Assembly: GCA_964408825.1 (NCBI GenBank)
Contig: CAYPAU010000004.1
Coordinates: forward strand, 1-54,946
Length of the DNA stretch: 54,946 nucleotides
Direction of reading: 5' to 3'
Origin: CAYPAU01 sp964408825
GTDB lineage: Bacteria > Patescibacteriota > Microgenomatia > Levybacterales > UBA12049
Below are positions 31,617-39,148 of the stretch, in pieces. The notes under the pieces are model-generated. The model did no database searches. It was not told the origin of the DNA and saw nothing but the letters and a program-made list of their open reading frames with translations. The translations under genes were made by a program, and so were the position numbers. How positions within the stretch are numbered: position 1 is the first letter of the stretch; each line of letters opens with the position of its first letter.

Positions 31617-32012
31617 TTATTTATATTCGATGCGAATGCCTGTAGGATCAACGCGGTTTTGAACAAACCATTTCTTCGATTCCCCATAATCTCTTTCCTT
31701 ATCATTGGTTTTTGAGTGGATGATTAAATGTTTTTCACTTTTGTATTCTATGCCAAAGTACAAACTGTCCACAGGAAGCCTTTGAAGTATTGGGTGAGAC
31801 TTTACAAACTCTTCTTCGGCTCTTTGGTACTCCTCTGGCTCAGAGCCTGCCCCTGGCTTAAGGGGTACACCAGGAGATGGATAAGATAAGGGAACAGTGG
31901 TTGGGGACGGCAATGGGCCCTTTTTAAAAGATTCCCTTGAGGTGCTAAGCGCAAAGATTATTGCGAGTATAACCAGGGATAAGGCAGTTCCAATTGTAAT
32001 AATTTTTTTCAT
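31617..32012 (-). CDS. Membrane-anchored hypothetical protein, 131 aa
   Basis: Begins with a signal-anchor (KKIITIGTALSLVILAIIFAL), followed by a Pro/Ser-rich spacer (LPSPTTVPLSYPSPGVPL). A small C-terminal domain (about residues 60-131) with HPILQRLPVDSLYFGIEYKSEKHLIIHS completes it. It lies 3 nt downstream of the CHAP hydrolase gene and is probably co-transcribed. In CPR genomes short extracellular domains of this type often accompany the secretion locus, but I do not recognise the family. Function unknown. Confidence 0.7.
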   Translation of the reverse strand: MKKIITIGTALSLVILAIIFALSTSRESFKKGPLPSPTTVPLSYPSPGVPLKPGAGSEPEEYQRAEEEFVKSHPILQRLPVDSLYFGIEYKSEKHLIIHSKTNDKERDYGESKKWFVQNRVDPTGIRIEYK

Positions 32013-32015
32013 ATT

Positions 32016-33359
32016 TTATAACTTTGTAAGTCTTATAAAGAGCGGTCTGCAGCCCGATGTCTCAGTCCCGCAGCGTGCGCTAGACGGATAGTGAACGACA
32101 AACTTCCCGTTTTCTATATAAAATGTTTCCGTGGGGTTTTGTGTTGAAGCTTGGCCCACTTTAACAGTGTTGTACCCTTTTTCGATGACAACCGCAACGT
32201 GGGCAACCGTTCCCCCACCTCCGCCTGTTCCCATTGAAATTATATCACCAGGCTTAATCTGGCTAGGGTCACTAAAAACAGTAAAGGTTGATGCATGTTT
32301 TTTTGCAGCATCCGGCCAATAATAGGCATTATTGTTTCTTATTAAGCTTATTTGTTGGCCAAAACCTGCTTTATCAAAAGACGCCCAGCCAAATTCAGTA
32401 CATTGAAGATAATTTGGATCAGCTGCCTGATCATAATTTTTCATCTCGCTCCAGCAATGATAGCTTGGTCCATATGTCCCTCCATAGTCACACCCCATTT
32501 GTTTTGCTTGGGTGCTTGCGCTGTGAACTAGTTTTTCCGCAATTTGTTTGGCCGCGCTTGCGATTTTAGCTCCGCCTTGCCCAACCGGTACGATATCAGA
32601 GCTTCCACTCGATGGAGCAACAGCTACCGCAGCGGCGGGACCTGAGGGGACTAGAAGCGTGTAAAACTTATAAATATTTCCGGGAAAATTAGGGTTGTCT
32701 TTGTTAAAAGTACAAGGCCCTTTATGAAAGCCATCGCCTCCATAGATACACATAAAGTCTTCAAATGTGTAGGATGGTTCTGTAAAGTTTTTAAAAAGAC
32801 AATCAAGGCTTTGATCAATGGCTTGCGGCTCCCATGGGGCACATCCAAGATGACCATTTGATGAAGGAGAATAGCCGGCTCCGCCCGCAGAAGTCTTCGT
32901 AAATTGAGAACCTCCTGTTTCCTCAAGCCAAAGAGTTAAGACAAATGCGGGATTCCATCCGTTCTGTGCGGCTCTCGTAACTATCGTGTCATAATACTGT
33001 GTTTTTGCCGCTGGGTAGCGCGATGTAATTATGGAGATGATAGACTTTTTATTAAGCGGAGGAAAATTAGTTCCCAAGAAAGGAATACTGTAGTCAAGAC
33101 TGGCTCCGCCTCCTCCCGGTTGAATATTGGGCGGAAGATTCGGCTGAGATCCAATATCTCCTCCTATCCCACTACCTACACCGCCAAATAGGATTACAAA
33201 AACTATTCCAAAGATTACCACAAACATGGCAACTATTGGCCAGATACTTACTAAGGCCGCTACTCTTCTTGCCTGTCCGAATCTATGCCATACTTCCCGA
33301 AGATCTCTTGCTGCATCATTGAGAGAGTCAACTGTTCCGCGTTGTCGATCTTGGTCCAT
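32016..33359 (-). CDS. Membrane-anchored cell-wall hydrolase (lysozyme-like + CHAP)
   Basis: A 447-aa protein. Residues 1-35 are cytoplasmic and about 37-60 form a transmembrane helix. A lysozyme/transglycosylase-like middle domain (about 105-210) includes YDTIVTRAAQNGWNPAFVLTLWLEETGG, with a candidate catalytic Glu. The C-terminal domain (about 300-447) is CHAP/NlpC-like: the nucleophile is in YLQCTEFGWASF, the His in VAHVAVVIEK, and the PGDIIS strand lies between. This two-domain layout is that of CwlT/VirB1-type hydrolases, which open the peptidoglycan for type IV secretion. TGCTATTAT lies 6 nt before the ATG, so it heads a leaderless transcript. Confidence 0.8.
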   Translation of the reverse strand: MDQDRQRGTVDSLNDAARDLREVWHRFGQARRVAALVSIWPIVAMFVVIFGIVFVILFGGVGSGIGGDIGSQPNLPPNIQPGGGGASLDYSIPFLGTNFPPLNKKSIISIITSRYPAAKTQYYDTIVTRAAQNGWNPAFVLTLWLEETGGSQFTKTSAGGAGYSPSSNGHLGCAPWEPQAIDQSLDCLFKNFTEPSYTFEDFMCIYGGDGFHKGPCTFNKDNPNFPGNIYKFYTLLVPSGPAAAVAVAPSSGSSDIVPVGQGGAKIASAAKQIAEKLVHSASTQAKQMGCDYGGTYGPSYHCWSEMKNYDQAADPNYLQCTEFGWASFDKAGFGQQISLIRNNNAYYWPDAAKKHASTFTVFSDPSQIKPGDIISMGTGGGGGTVAHVAVVIEKGYNTVKVGQASTQNPTETFYIENGKFVVHYPSSARCGTETSGCRPLFIRLTKL

Positions 33360-33365
33360 AAATTA

Positions 33366-33374
33366 ATAATAGCA
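33366..33374 (-). promoter_or_regulatory. Extended -10 promoter of the CHAP hydrolase gene
   Basis: Minus-strand TGCTATTAT (TATTAT 33366-33371), 6 nt before the ATG at 33359. Confidence 0.6.
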
Positions 33375-33377
33375 GAC

Positions 33378-35399
33378 TCAAGATTTGTTAAAAACCGGAG
33401 CCGGAGGGACCGGAATTTCCGGAACCGGGCTTGAAGTTGATGACTGGGCAGGAGGTTGTATTGAAGAAGGCGGCTGTGCGGGAGCCGATTGATCGGCTTG
33501 GGACTGATTGCCTTTTGGTAATGGTTCGGTTACCGACTTTTGCATCCCTGGAGCAATCGATTGAGGACTAACCTGTGACTGCGACCCCTCTTTTTGTTTT
33601 AAGATCTCCTGAGGGTTTGATGTAATAATCGTATGCTCATATGGCGCTGCAATAACCTTTATAACGACGTGAGACTGTCCTGCGAAAAACAGCCCTTCTC
33701 CAACGTCTGCCGAGAGCAATAATTCTTTTTCTCCTTCGGATAAGTAAAATATTTTTGAGATTTGATCTATCTCTGTCGGGCTTTGCTTAAGAAGCATTTG
33801 AATCGACGAGTTTGACAAAACCGCCTTTCCGTAGTCCGTGGAAAGAAAATCCTGTACGTCCTGGGTCGCCGTAGTTAGCGCTAGGTAATATTTTCTTGCC
33901 CTTTTTGCAATGCTATATACAAAGCTTGCCGAGTCTTCGTATTTCATAATATACCATGCCTCATCTAAAATTAGTAATCTTTTTTTAAGACTTTTTCTAA
34001 CCCGTGTCCAGACAAAATCAAGTATTATATGCATTGCAATTGGGCGAAGTTCTTCTTCCAAGGCCTTGATAGAAAAAACGGTGAAGGGATTTGTTATGTC
34101 AAAATTTGACTGCTGGTTAAAAATTCCCGAAAGCGATCCTTTTATAAACTTTTCAAGTCTTAAGGCCAGACCTCTTGCCGTAGCATCCTCCATTCCCAAC
34201 AAAACTTTATATAAGTCTTCCATTAAAGGAGGTTCTTTTTTTTGCGTCGAAGGATCAGTCGTTATCCCTTTTTGTCTATAAGTTTCAACCAGAGCCCTGT
34301 CAAGAATTGCATCTTCTCCCGCATCCAGTTTTCCCATGACAATCCTTAAGAGTCCATGAAGAGACAATATTTTAAGACCCAGTTCGTTTTCTCCTTCTTC
34401 ATAAAGTCCCGAAAGATCAAAGGGATTTATTTTAACGGGATCAGAAGGCGTAAAAGAAACATGTTCTCCTCCTAAGGTTTTTGAGACGGCTTCATATTCT
34501 CCCTCAGGATCTATTATTATAACCTCGGTCCCGAACATAAATTGGCGCAAGGCCTCAAGTTTAATAAGATATGATTTTCCGGCCCCTGATTTTCCAAGTA
34601 CCACCTCGTTTGCATTCTCCAAAGAAAACCTGTCAAAGACTATCAAAGACCCGTTTTGCTCATTTATTCCATACATTATTCCCTTAGCCTGTGTTAGGGT
34701 TGCCGAAGTGAAAGGAAATGTTGAAGCAAGAGAAGTCGTATCCATATTGCGGGTAATATAAAGCCTGTCCTGTCCGATTGGAATTGTTGATTTGAATCCG
34801 TCTTCCATCTGAAGAGTGGTCATCTTGGTAATAAGAAGGATGGAAGAAAGAGTCGAATTTAATTTTCTGGAAGAGTCTTCAAGGTCTTGCAGGTTATCCG
34901 AAAAAAGAGTTATGTATAGGGAAAACTGAAAAAATCGCTCAACCCCCTTGGCTAATTGTTCCTGAAGAGAAAGAGCATCCTCCAAGGCTGCCTGAACCTT
35001 AGGATCAATAATTTTTCCCTCCTCTGCCTGAGAGGAGATAGTTGCTTCCATTTCGGCAATTTTTCGTCGAAGGTCTGATAAAACATCGTTTGATAAGGTA
35101 GGATAGCAAAACATTGATATATTCATTGAATGATCAAAATCAATCAATGGAGTAAGCCAGCTTGCGGAGACAAACCTTGGGTATCCAATAACAAAAAAGG
35201 TTTTATAATATTGATTCCCCACCCTTATGAAATTAAAATCTACCTCGACAGAGGAGGGGGCAATAATGTCAATTAGAGAAGCTGTCCCTTTCTCAAACTT
35301 CTGAATTCCTGGTAAGACCTTAGGAGAAACTTGAGTTTTTTGGGAAATATCTTCAGGTTTTGCCTCTTCGTTTTGTTTTTTTGCGCCAAATAGTTTCAT
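33378..35399 (-). CDS. virB4: VirB4/TraC-like type IV secretion ATPase
   Basis: A 673-aa cytoplasmic-membrane-associated ATPase that powers type IV secretion. The N-terminal domain (residues 1-260) is VirB4-specific. Walker A GKSGAGKS is at residues 269-276, Walker B is KRLLILDEAWYIMK, and the ALTTATQDVQDFL and SNSSIQMLLKQSPTEID segments follow as in VirB4/TraC. The last 90 residues are Pro/Gln/Ser-rich and probably disordered. The gene lies 6 nt downstream of the 218-aa gene, in the same operon. Confidence 0.92.
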   Translation of the reverse strand: MKLFGAKKQNEEAKPEDISQKTQVSPKVLPGIQKFEKGTASLIDIIAPSSVEVDFNFIRVGNQYYKTFFVIGYPRFVSASWLTPLIDFDHSMNISMFCYPTLSNDVLSDLRRKIAEMEATISSQAEEGKIIDPKVQAALEDALSLQEQLAKGVERFFQFSLYITLFSDNLQDLEDSSRKLNSTLSSILLITKMTTLQMEDGFKSTIPIGQDRLYITRNMDTTSLASTFPFTSATLTQAKGIMYGINEQNGSLIVFDRFSLENANEVVLGKSGAGKSYLIKLEALRQFMFGTEVIIIDPEGEYEAVSKTLGGEHVSFTPSDPVKINPFDLSGLYEEGENELGLKILSLHGLLRIVMGKLDAGEDAILDRALVETYRQKGITTDPSTQKKEPPLMEDLYKVLLGMEDATARGLALRLEKFIKGSLSGIFNQQSNFDITNPFTVFSIKALEEELRPIAMHIILDFVWTRVRKSLKKRLLILDEAWYIMKYEDSASFVYSIAKRARKYYLALTTATQDVQDFLSTDYGKAVLSNSSIQMLLKQSPTEIDQISKIFYLSEGEKELLLSADVGEGLFFAGQSHVVIKVIAAPYEHTIITSNPQEILKQKEGSQSQVSPQSIAPGMQKSVTEPLPKGNQSQADQSAPAQPPSSIQPPAQSSTSSPVPEIPVPPAPVFNKS

Positions 35400-35405
35400 A
35401 ACTTA

Positions 35406-36062
35406 TTACCCCGCTTTTACCATTGGTGTACTTATCCCATCTGATATTTGACTTGTTCCGACAGAATCTTCGTTATAGATTTCATAAAATAACTTGATTA
35501 ACTCCTCTTTTTGTAAAGTCTTGGCCCTTAAGTTGAGTCGTGCAATCTGGGAATGGATCGCCTCTGCCTTGGAATGCAAGGAAGCTTTTGCTTGGTTTAA
35601 AAAGGTATCCTGCGATACGTCCTTAACAACTGTCTTTGCTGAAGACACCCCTCCCTTTTCCAAGTAAGAATAAGAGATAGCTATATAAAACTTTTTATCA
35701 AGGACCGTATTTACTTTTACGAGTTCTGAAATAAACTCCTTATATAATCTTATCTGAGAGGAAAGAAGCTGATTTTGCGATTGATCTGCCTGAGAGTCGA
35801 GAAGCTTAAGATACGAGGATATATCAAGTTTTTTGCTTCTTATAAATATCTGTATTGGGAACGAAAGAGAATTAAGAAGCGATGCGTAGGAAAAGATTTT
35901 TGTGTCCTGCTCCTGTTTTGAAAGAAGCGCGAAGTTTGTAGCATTCACTTCGATTATAAGACATGCATTTTTGCCGGACAAGACTATGACGTCCTCATCT
36001 ATCTCCTCGATCTCGACAAATTTTTGCGTTGTTGCTTTTCTCTTTGGGGCAGATTTATTCAT
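35406..36062 (-). CDS. T4SS-associated TraC-N/PrgI-linked protein, 218 aa
   Basis: Soluble protein encoded between PrgI and VirB4. The pattern VEIEEIDEDVIVLSGKNACLIIEVNATNFALLSKQEQD, then LLNSLSFPIQIFIRSKKLDISSYL, resembles the small N-terminal domain found at the front of some VirB4/TraC ATPases. It may therefore be the split-off N-domain of VirB4. A helical segment follows (LRLYKEFISELVKVN, YYSYLEKGG). It overlaps the PrgI gene by 4 nt, so it is translated together with its neighbours. Family assignment is by analogy. Confidence 0.65.
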   Translation of the reverse strand: MNKSAPKRKATTQKFVEIEEIDEDVIVLSGKNACLIIEVNATNFALLSKQEQDTKIFSYASLLNSLSFPIQIFIRSKKLDISSYLKLLDSQADQSQNQLLSSQIRLYKEFISELVKVNTVLDKKFYIAISYSYLEKGGVSSAKTVVKDVSQDTFLNQAKASLHSKAEAIHSQIARLNLRAKTLQKEELIKLFYEIYNEDSVGTSQISDGISTPMVKAG

Positions 36063-37288
36063 GGTTTTTGTCCGCCAGCCGGCGGGTTGAAAAGACTCCT
36101 TCGAAGTTCCTCGCGGGCATCAAGTGAAATTATTTCAAATGGCATCATGATCTCTCCTGTTACTTTTATCTCAACCGTATCAAATTTATTTTGGGATTTC
36201 GGATCTTCAAAAGAAATTGTATAAACTCCATTTCCCAAGGGGGTTGCAGACGCAAACTGTCCCAAAACATTTGTTTTAAAGGCTCTTACTGGATTTCCGC
36301 TTATATCTTTTACCTCAACCAGAATATTTGGCAGGGAATTGTCCCTTGGATCTTTAATAATCCCCATTATCAAATTTGGAACATCGGGAATAAACGGGAG
36401 TCCGACAATTTTTACCATTTGTTTTGGAATTATTCTGACCGATTGAGTCTCCTTTTTTTGAGTTGCTATTATAGGAGTAAACACGTTTAGTTTTTGTAAA
36501 TCCATTTTTTTCTTAAGTTCTCTGATCTGATTCTCAAGGTTTTGTTTTTGTGAAAGGGTTTCTGATAAAAGTTTCTCAAGGTCTAATACTTTTTGGTGGG
36601 CCATTTCATAAGAAGCTGTGCCCTCCTGTGTTTTTTCCAAAATTTTTGCTTCCTCAAGTTCTTTTTTAATTTCTGTCTCCTTTTCTTCCAGTTTCTCTTC
36701 TTTTTCGTCCGGTAGAGACTCCTCTTCTACTCTTTGGATTTTCAGGTTAGGATTTTGTATTGATCCTAGTTTTTCAAAGGCTTCTCCTTTATTTGGTTCT
36801 GTTGTCAAAGAACTGGTACTAAAACCGAGAGAGTTTAAAAAGTTAAGCTCCTTCTCATCAAGCTTATTTTTTGGTTTTTGGGGAAGAGTTTTTAAAAAAT
36901 CTTTGAGTCTTTGGGATGCATCCTCATTATCTGTTTGGGCAGTGGATGTCTTCGCAGTCCAAGTTTTTGGATTTAGGGGCTCGGGGAACCAAATATGCCC
37001 TCCTGTTTTTTGATATATGTATTGAGTCGGGCTAAAAAGAGCCTTGAAATAGTTGGTGATCATAAGATCAAAAGGTCTTCCCTCAATCGGGAGAAAAGAA
37101 GCAGCGACACCTAATCCTATAAAGACCAGGGCAATTGGTAGTTTTATAAGAATAAATATGGGTAGAATAAAAGTTATCCATCCCAAGATTACCCCCGCCG
37201 CAAGATAAGCGAATTGTTTAATTGTCATGTCTCCAATCAGTTTAAACTGAAAACCGGTGATGTCCTGTGGAATCGGATGATTTTCCAT
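36059..37288 (-). CDS. PrgI-family T4SS membrane protein with C-terminal Ig-like domain
   Basis: The N-terminal 95 residues match PrgI/VirB3-like proteins: a cytoplasmic start MENHPIPQDITGFQFKLIGDMT, two membrane helices (FAYLAAGVILGWITFILPIFIL and IALVFIGLGVAASFLP), then IEGRPFDLMITNYFKALFSPTQYIY. A long charged coiled coil (about 150-265) leads to a C-terminal beta-sandwich of carboxypeptidase-regulatory type (IKDPRDNSLPNILVEVKDISGN and FKTNVLGQFASATPLGNGVYTISF). The last residues NPPAGG are encoded by the palindrome CCGCCAGCCGGCGG (36072-36085). Confidence 0.82.
   Translation of the reverse strand: MENHPIPQDITGFQFKLIGDMTIKQFAYLAAGVILGWITFILPIFILIKLPIALVFIGLGVAASFLPIEGRPFDLMITNYFKALFSPTQYIYQKTGGHIWFPEPLNPKTWTAKTSTAQTDNEDASQRLKDFLKTLPQKPKNKLDEKELNFLNSLGFSTSSLTTEPNKGEAFEKLGSIQNPNLKIQRVEEESLPDEKEEKLEEKETEIKKELEEAKILEKTQEGTASYEMAHQKVLDLEKLLSETLSQKQNLENQIRELKKKMDLQKLNVFTPIIATQKKETQSVRIIPKQMVKIVGLPFIPDVPNLIMGIIKDPRDNSLPNILVEVKDISGNPVRAFKTNVLGQFASATPLGNGVYTISFEDPKSQNKFDTVEIKVTGEIMMPFEIISLDAREELRRSLFNPPAGGQKP
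36072..36085. repeat. CCGCC-AGCC-GGCGG palindrome at the PrgI gene 3' end
   Basis: Short perfect hairpin read as PPAGG, a few codons before the stop. Confidence 0.5.
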
Positions 37289-37333
37289 CAGATTAAATAA
37301 CTAAATAGTTGCATAGTTGAATAGCTTCATTAA
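37287..37333. repeat. AT-rich AGTTGCATAGTT repeat
   Basis: AACTAAATAGTTGCATAGTT followed by further degenerate copies, upstream of the PrgI gene and at the 3' end of the four-helix-bundle gene. Same family as 17566-17630 and 39063-39142. Confidence 0.5.
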
Positions 37334-37716
37334 ATAGATAATTTTTCTTCCGTTATTTTAATTAACCAATTAATTTCTTTTGGAAGTTTGTTTAGAGAGG
37401 AGACAATAAAATCATATTCTTTTAAAGATATTAGTTTTCTTTTCTTTGATTTAATTGCCCAATAAAGGGATTCATATATAGAACCTCTTGCATTATAAAA
37501 AAATTTTTGTTTGTCTTTCTTGTGGTACCGACCAAATCCTTCAGCTGTATTTCCACCGATTGAATCAATAGAATTTACAAATTGGATTCCTAATGTTCGT
37601 TTATTAAACCAGTCCCATTTTGAAACCAAATCCCAAACATAATCAGAGAGACTGTCCGCAATTACATAAGCATTTATGTCTGCCAATTCTAAATATTTTT
37701 TTTTCACAACAATCAA
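37330..37716 (-). CDS. Four-helix-bundle (S23/IVP-like) protein, 128 aa
   Basis: Matches the 'four helix bundle protein' family found as 23S-rRNA-intervening-sequence proteins and as free-standing genes in CPR. Marks are AYVIADSLSDYVWDLVSKWDWFNKRTLGIQFVNSIDSIGGNTAEGFGRYHKKDKQKFFYNARGS, the usual 'aas.i..NiaEG.gr....e...f...A..s..E' pattern. These proteins form a pentameric bundle and include the Avd factor of diversity-generating retroelements; their role when free-standing is unclear. The codon at 37716 is TTG; GTG 37707 is an alternative start. Located between the PrgI and VirB2-like genes. Confidence 0.8.
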   Translation of the reverse strand: MIVVKKKYLELADINAYVIADSLSDYVWDLVSKWDWFNKRTLGIQFVNSIDSIGGNTAEGFGRYHKKDKQKFFYNARGSIYESLYWAIKSKKRKLISLKEYDFIVSSLNKLPKEINWLIKITEEKLSI

Positions 37717-37735
37717 CTATTTAGCCATTTTATCT
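37706..37735. repeat. AT-rich CAACTATTTAGCCATTT repeat
   Basis: Another copy of the AACTATTTAACTAT family, at the 5' end of the four-helix-bundle gene. Confidence 0.4.
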
Positions 37736-37910
37736 ATGCATTTTTAGTGTACGATGTGAAAAATCTCAATGCAAGACAATCAAAATATGTCAAAAAAAAT
37801 GATACTTGAGGCTGCTGTGAAAACTCTATGAGCGTTTAGCGAATAGAGAATAGTAAATAGTTAATTTTTTTTAAACTATACCCTATACGCCGATCTTTAA
37901 CCTCTGTTGT
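37717..37910. other. 194-nt gap with AT-rich repeat debris
   Basis: No gene seen. It holds short low-complexity repeats (AGAGAATAGTAAATAGTTAA and CTATACCCTATACGC), similar to the debris at 47509-47535 upstream of the VirB6-like gene. Confidence 0.4.
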
Positions 37911-38219
37911 TTAATTGCAGTTTCCGAATCCAAACCTTTCTATACACGTTGCTCCCGTAATAATTCCGATACCTTTTACAATCGCAAACGACATGAGAAT
38001 GATTATAAGCCCTATAATTGCATACATCAGAGTTTCCCTTGCGGATTTTATTTTCTCTTGATCCCCGCCTGATCTTATATATTTGATGCCCGAATAGATT
38101 ATGAGAAAAAGCGCAGAAATACCTGCAAATATCAATGCCCAATTTACAATATTATTAAAAACTATGGGAATACACTGAAGCGTTGCGATCCCATCCTTGA
38201 CGCAATTTGCCCAACCCAT
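37911..38219 (-). CDS. VirB2/TrbC-like protein, 102 aa
   Basis: Two membrane helices, WALIFAGISALFLIIYSGIKYI and LMYAIIGLIIILMSFAIVKGIG, flank the cytoplasmic loop RSGGDQEKIKSARET. This is the TrbC/VirB2 major-pilin-like pattern (hydrophobic helix, basic 'GGD...v..Ar' loop, hydrophobic helix). The cysteines at both ends (NCVKDGIATLQC and TCIERFGFGNC) may be disulphide-bonded outside. It is one of four neighbours sharing this loop. Confidence 0.8.
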   Translation of the reverse strand: MGWANCVKDGIATLQCIPIVFNNIVNWALIFAGISALFLIIYSGIKYIRSGGDQEKIKSARETLMYAIIGLIIILMSFAIVKGIGIITGATCIERFGFGNCN

Positions 38220-38271
38220 ATTAAGTTTAGATTAACAGAGGAAAAGGTTAAAATCAAATAAGGAGGTTATT

Positions 38272-38667
38272 CTAAAGACCAATGTTGGGGATAGTAAGCT
38301 CACTTAGACCTGTACCAAGAAAGAAGGTAAGTACAAGGTTTAAGATGAAGTAGGCCAGGAAAACAATTACCAGTCCTACAACCGCAGCGACAATTGTATT
38401 TCGTGCGGATTCAACAGCGCTCTTGTCTCCACCTGAGAGAATCCACTTAAGTCCGCCCCAGACCAGGAATCCCAGAGCTATAATTACGGCGATTACAAAA
38501 AGAAGTGTAATAGCACCTCCTACAACCTTCCCAAAGTTATCAGAGGTCAGTCCGCAAAGTTTGCCAAACTGGCTACTCTCGTCGCACAAATCTACGGCAG
38601 CAGCAAAAGCAGATGCGGGAGCCAGAAGATAGGCAGAGGGCAAAATTGCGGCAAGTAATCTTTTCAT
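38272..38667 (-). CDS. VirB2/TrbC-like protein with signal peptide, 131 aa
   Basis: Signal peptide MKRLLAAILPSAYLLAPASAFAAA, a short Cys-containing segment, then two helices (ITLLFVIAVIIALGFLVWGGLKWIL and IVAAVVGLVIVFLAYFILNLVLTFF) around the loop SGGDKSAVESARN. It is the closest of the four paralogues to a classical pilin (cleaved signal, two helices). It has its own promoter (TTGACA-17-TAGCAT, 38680-38708), with a cluster of four GTTAAC palindromes immediately upstream. Confidence 0.82.
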   Translation of the reverse strand: MKRLLAAILPSAYLLAPASAFAAAVDLCDESSQFGKLCGLTSDNFGKVVGGAITLLFVIAVIIALGFLVWGGLKWILSGGDKSAVESARNTIVAAVVGLVIVFLAYFILNLVLTFFLGTGLSELTIPNIGL

Positions 38668-38679
38668 TTACTTAATTAA

Positions 38680-38708
38680 ATGCTACGATGATTTTTCCAC
38701 TTTGTCAA
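38680..38708 (-). promoter_or_regulatory. Promoter of the signal-peptide VirB2-like gene
   Basis: Minus-strand TTGACA (38703-38708), a 17-nt spacer and TAGCAT (38680-38685), 12 nt before the ATG at 38667. Confidence 0.6.
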
Positions 38709-38718
38709 GCCCCAACTC

Positions 38719-38749
38719 GTTAACCGTTAACGCGTTAACAAGTTAACGG
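38719..38749. promoter_or_regulatory. Cluster of four GTTAAC palindromes (possible operator)
   Basis: GTTAAC at 38719, 38726, 38734 and 38742, at 7-8 nt spacing, with an outer perfect inverted repeat CCGTTAAC...GTTAACGG. It lies 10 nt upstream of the -35 of the VirB2-like gene, where an activator or repressor array would sit. Confidence 0.4.
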
Positions 38750-38750
38750 G

Positions 38751-39068
38751 TTAGGATATCCTAATCTTAAAAAATCCAAAAATTAAATTTAACAGGAAAA
38801 ATGCCAAGAACACTATTACAAGACCCACTATGGCATAAACCAGCTTAAGCCTTGCCTGTTCAACTCTTTGTTTATCTCCTCCTGAGACCATCCATTGGAT
38901 ACCTCCCTGAATTAAGTAAAAAAGTGCAATAAGAATTGCTGCAATAAAAAGAAGCTGGATTCCCACCTGTATTATTTTATCAAGACTCACTTGGCTGGTG
39001 TCTTTGATACTTGACGGCGGCTCAATGGTATTCCCGTCTATTGTGAGAGAAATTAATTTCATATTCAA
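38751..39068 (-). CDS. VirB2/TrbC-like protein, 105 aa
   Basis: After a soluble 30-residue N-terminus without a signal peptide come helices IIQVGIQLLFIAAILIALFYLIQGGIQWM and LVYAIVGLVIVFLAFFLLNLIFGFF around the loop SGGDKQRVEQARL. Same loop as its two neighbours. Upstream there is only AT-rich repeat debris, so it is probably read from the 395-aa gene's transcript. Confidence 0.8.
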   Translation of the reverse strand: MNMKLISLTIDGNTIEPPSSIKDTSQVSLDKIIQVGIQLLFIAAILIALFYLIQGGIQWMVSGGDKQRVEQARLKLVYAIVGLVIVFLAFFLLNLIFGFFKIRIS

Positions 39069-39142
39069 AGAAAATAGCTGAGTGGTTGCATAGTTACATG
39101 GTTTTAAGATTAAACAATCAACTATTTAACTATTCCAACTAT
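39063..39142. repeat. AT-rich AACTATTTAACTATTCCAACT repeat
   Basis: Includes GTTGCATAGTTACATGG and CAACTATTTAACTATTCC, between the VirB2-like gene and the 395-aa gene. Same family as 17566-17630 and 37287-37333. Confidence 0.5.
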
Positions 39143-39148
39143 ATTTTT

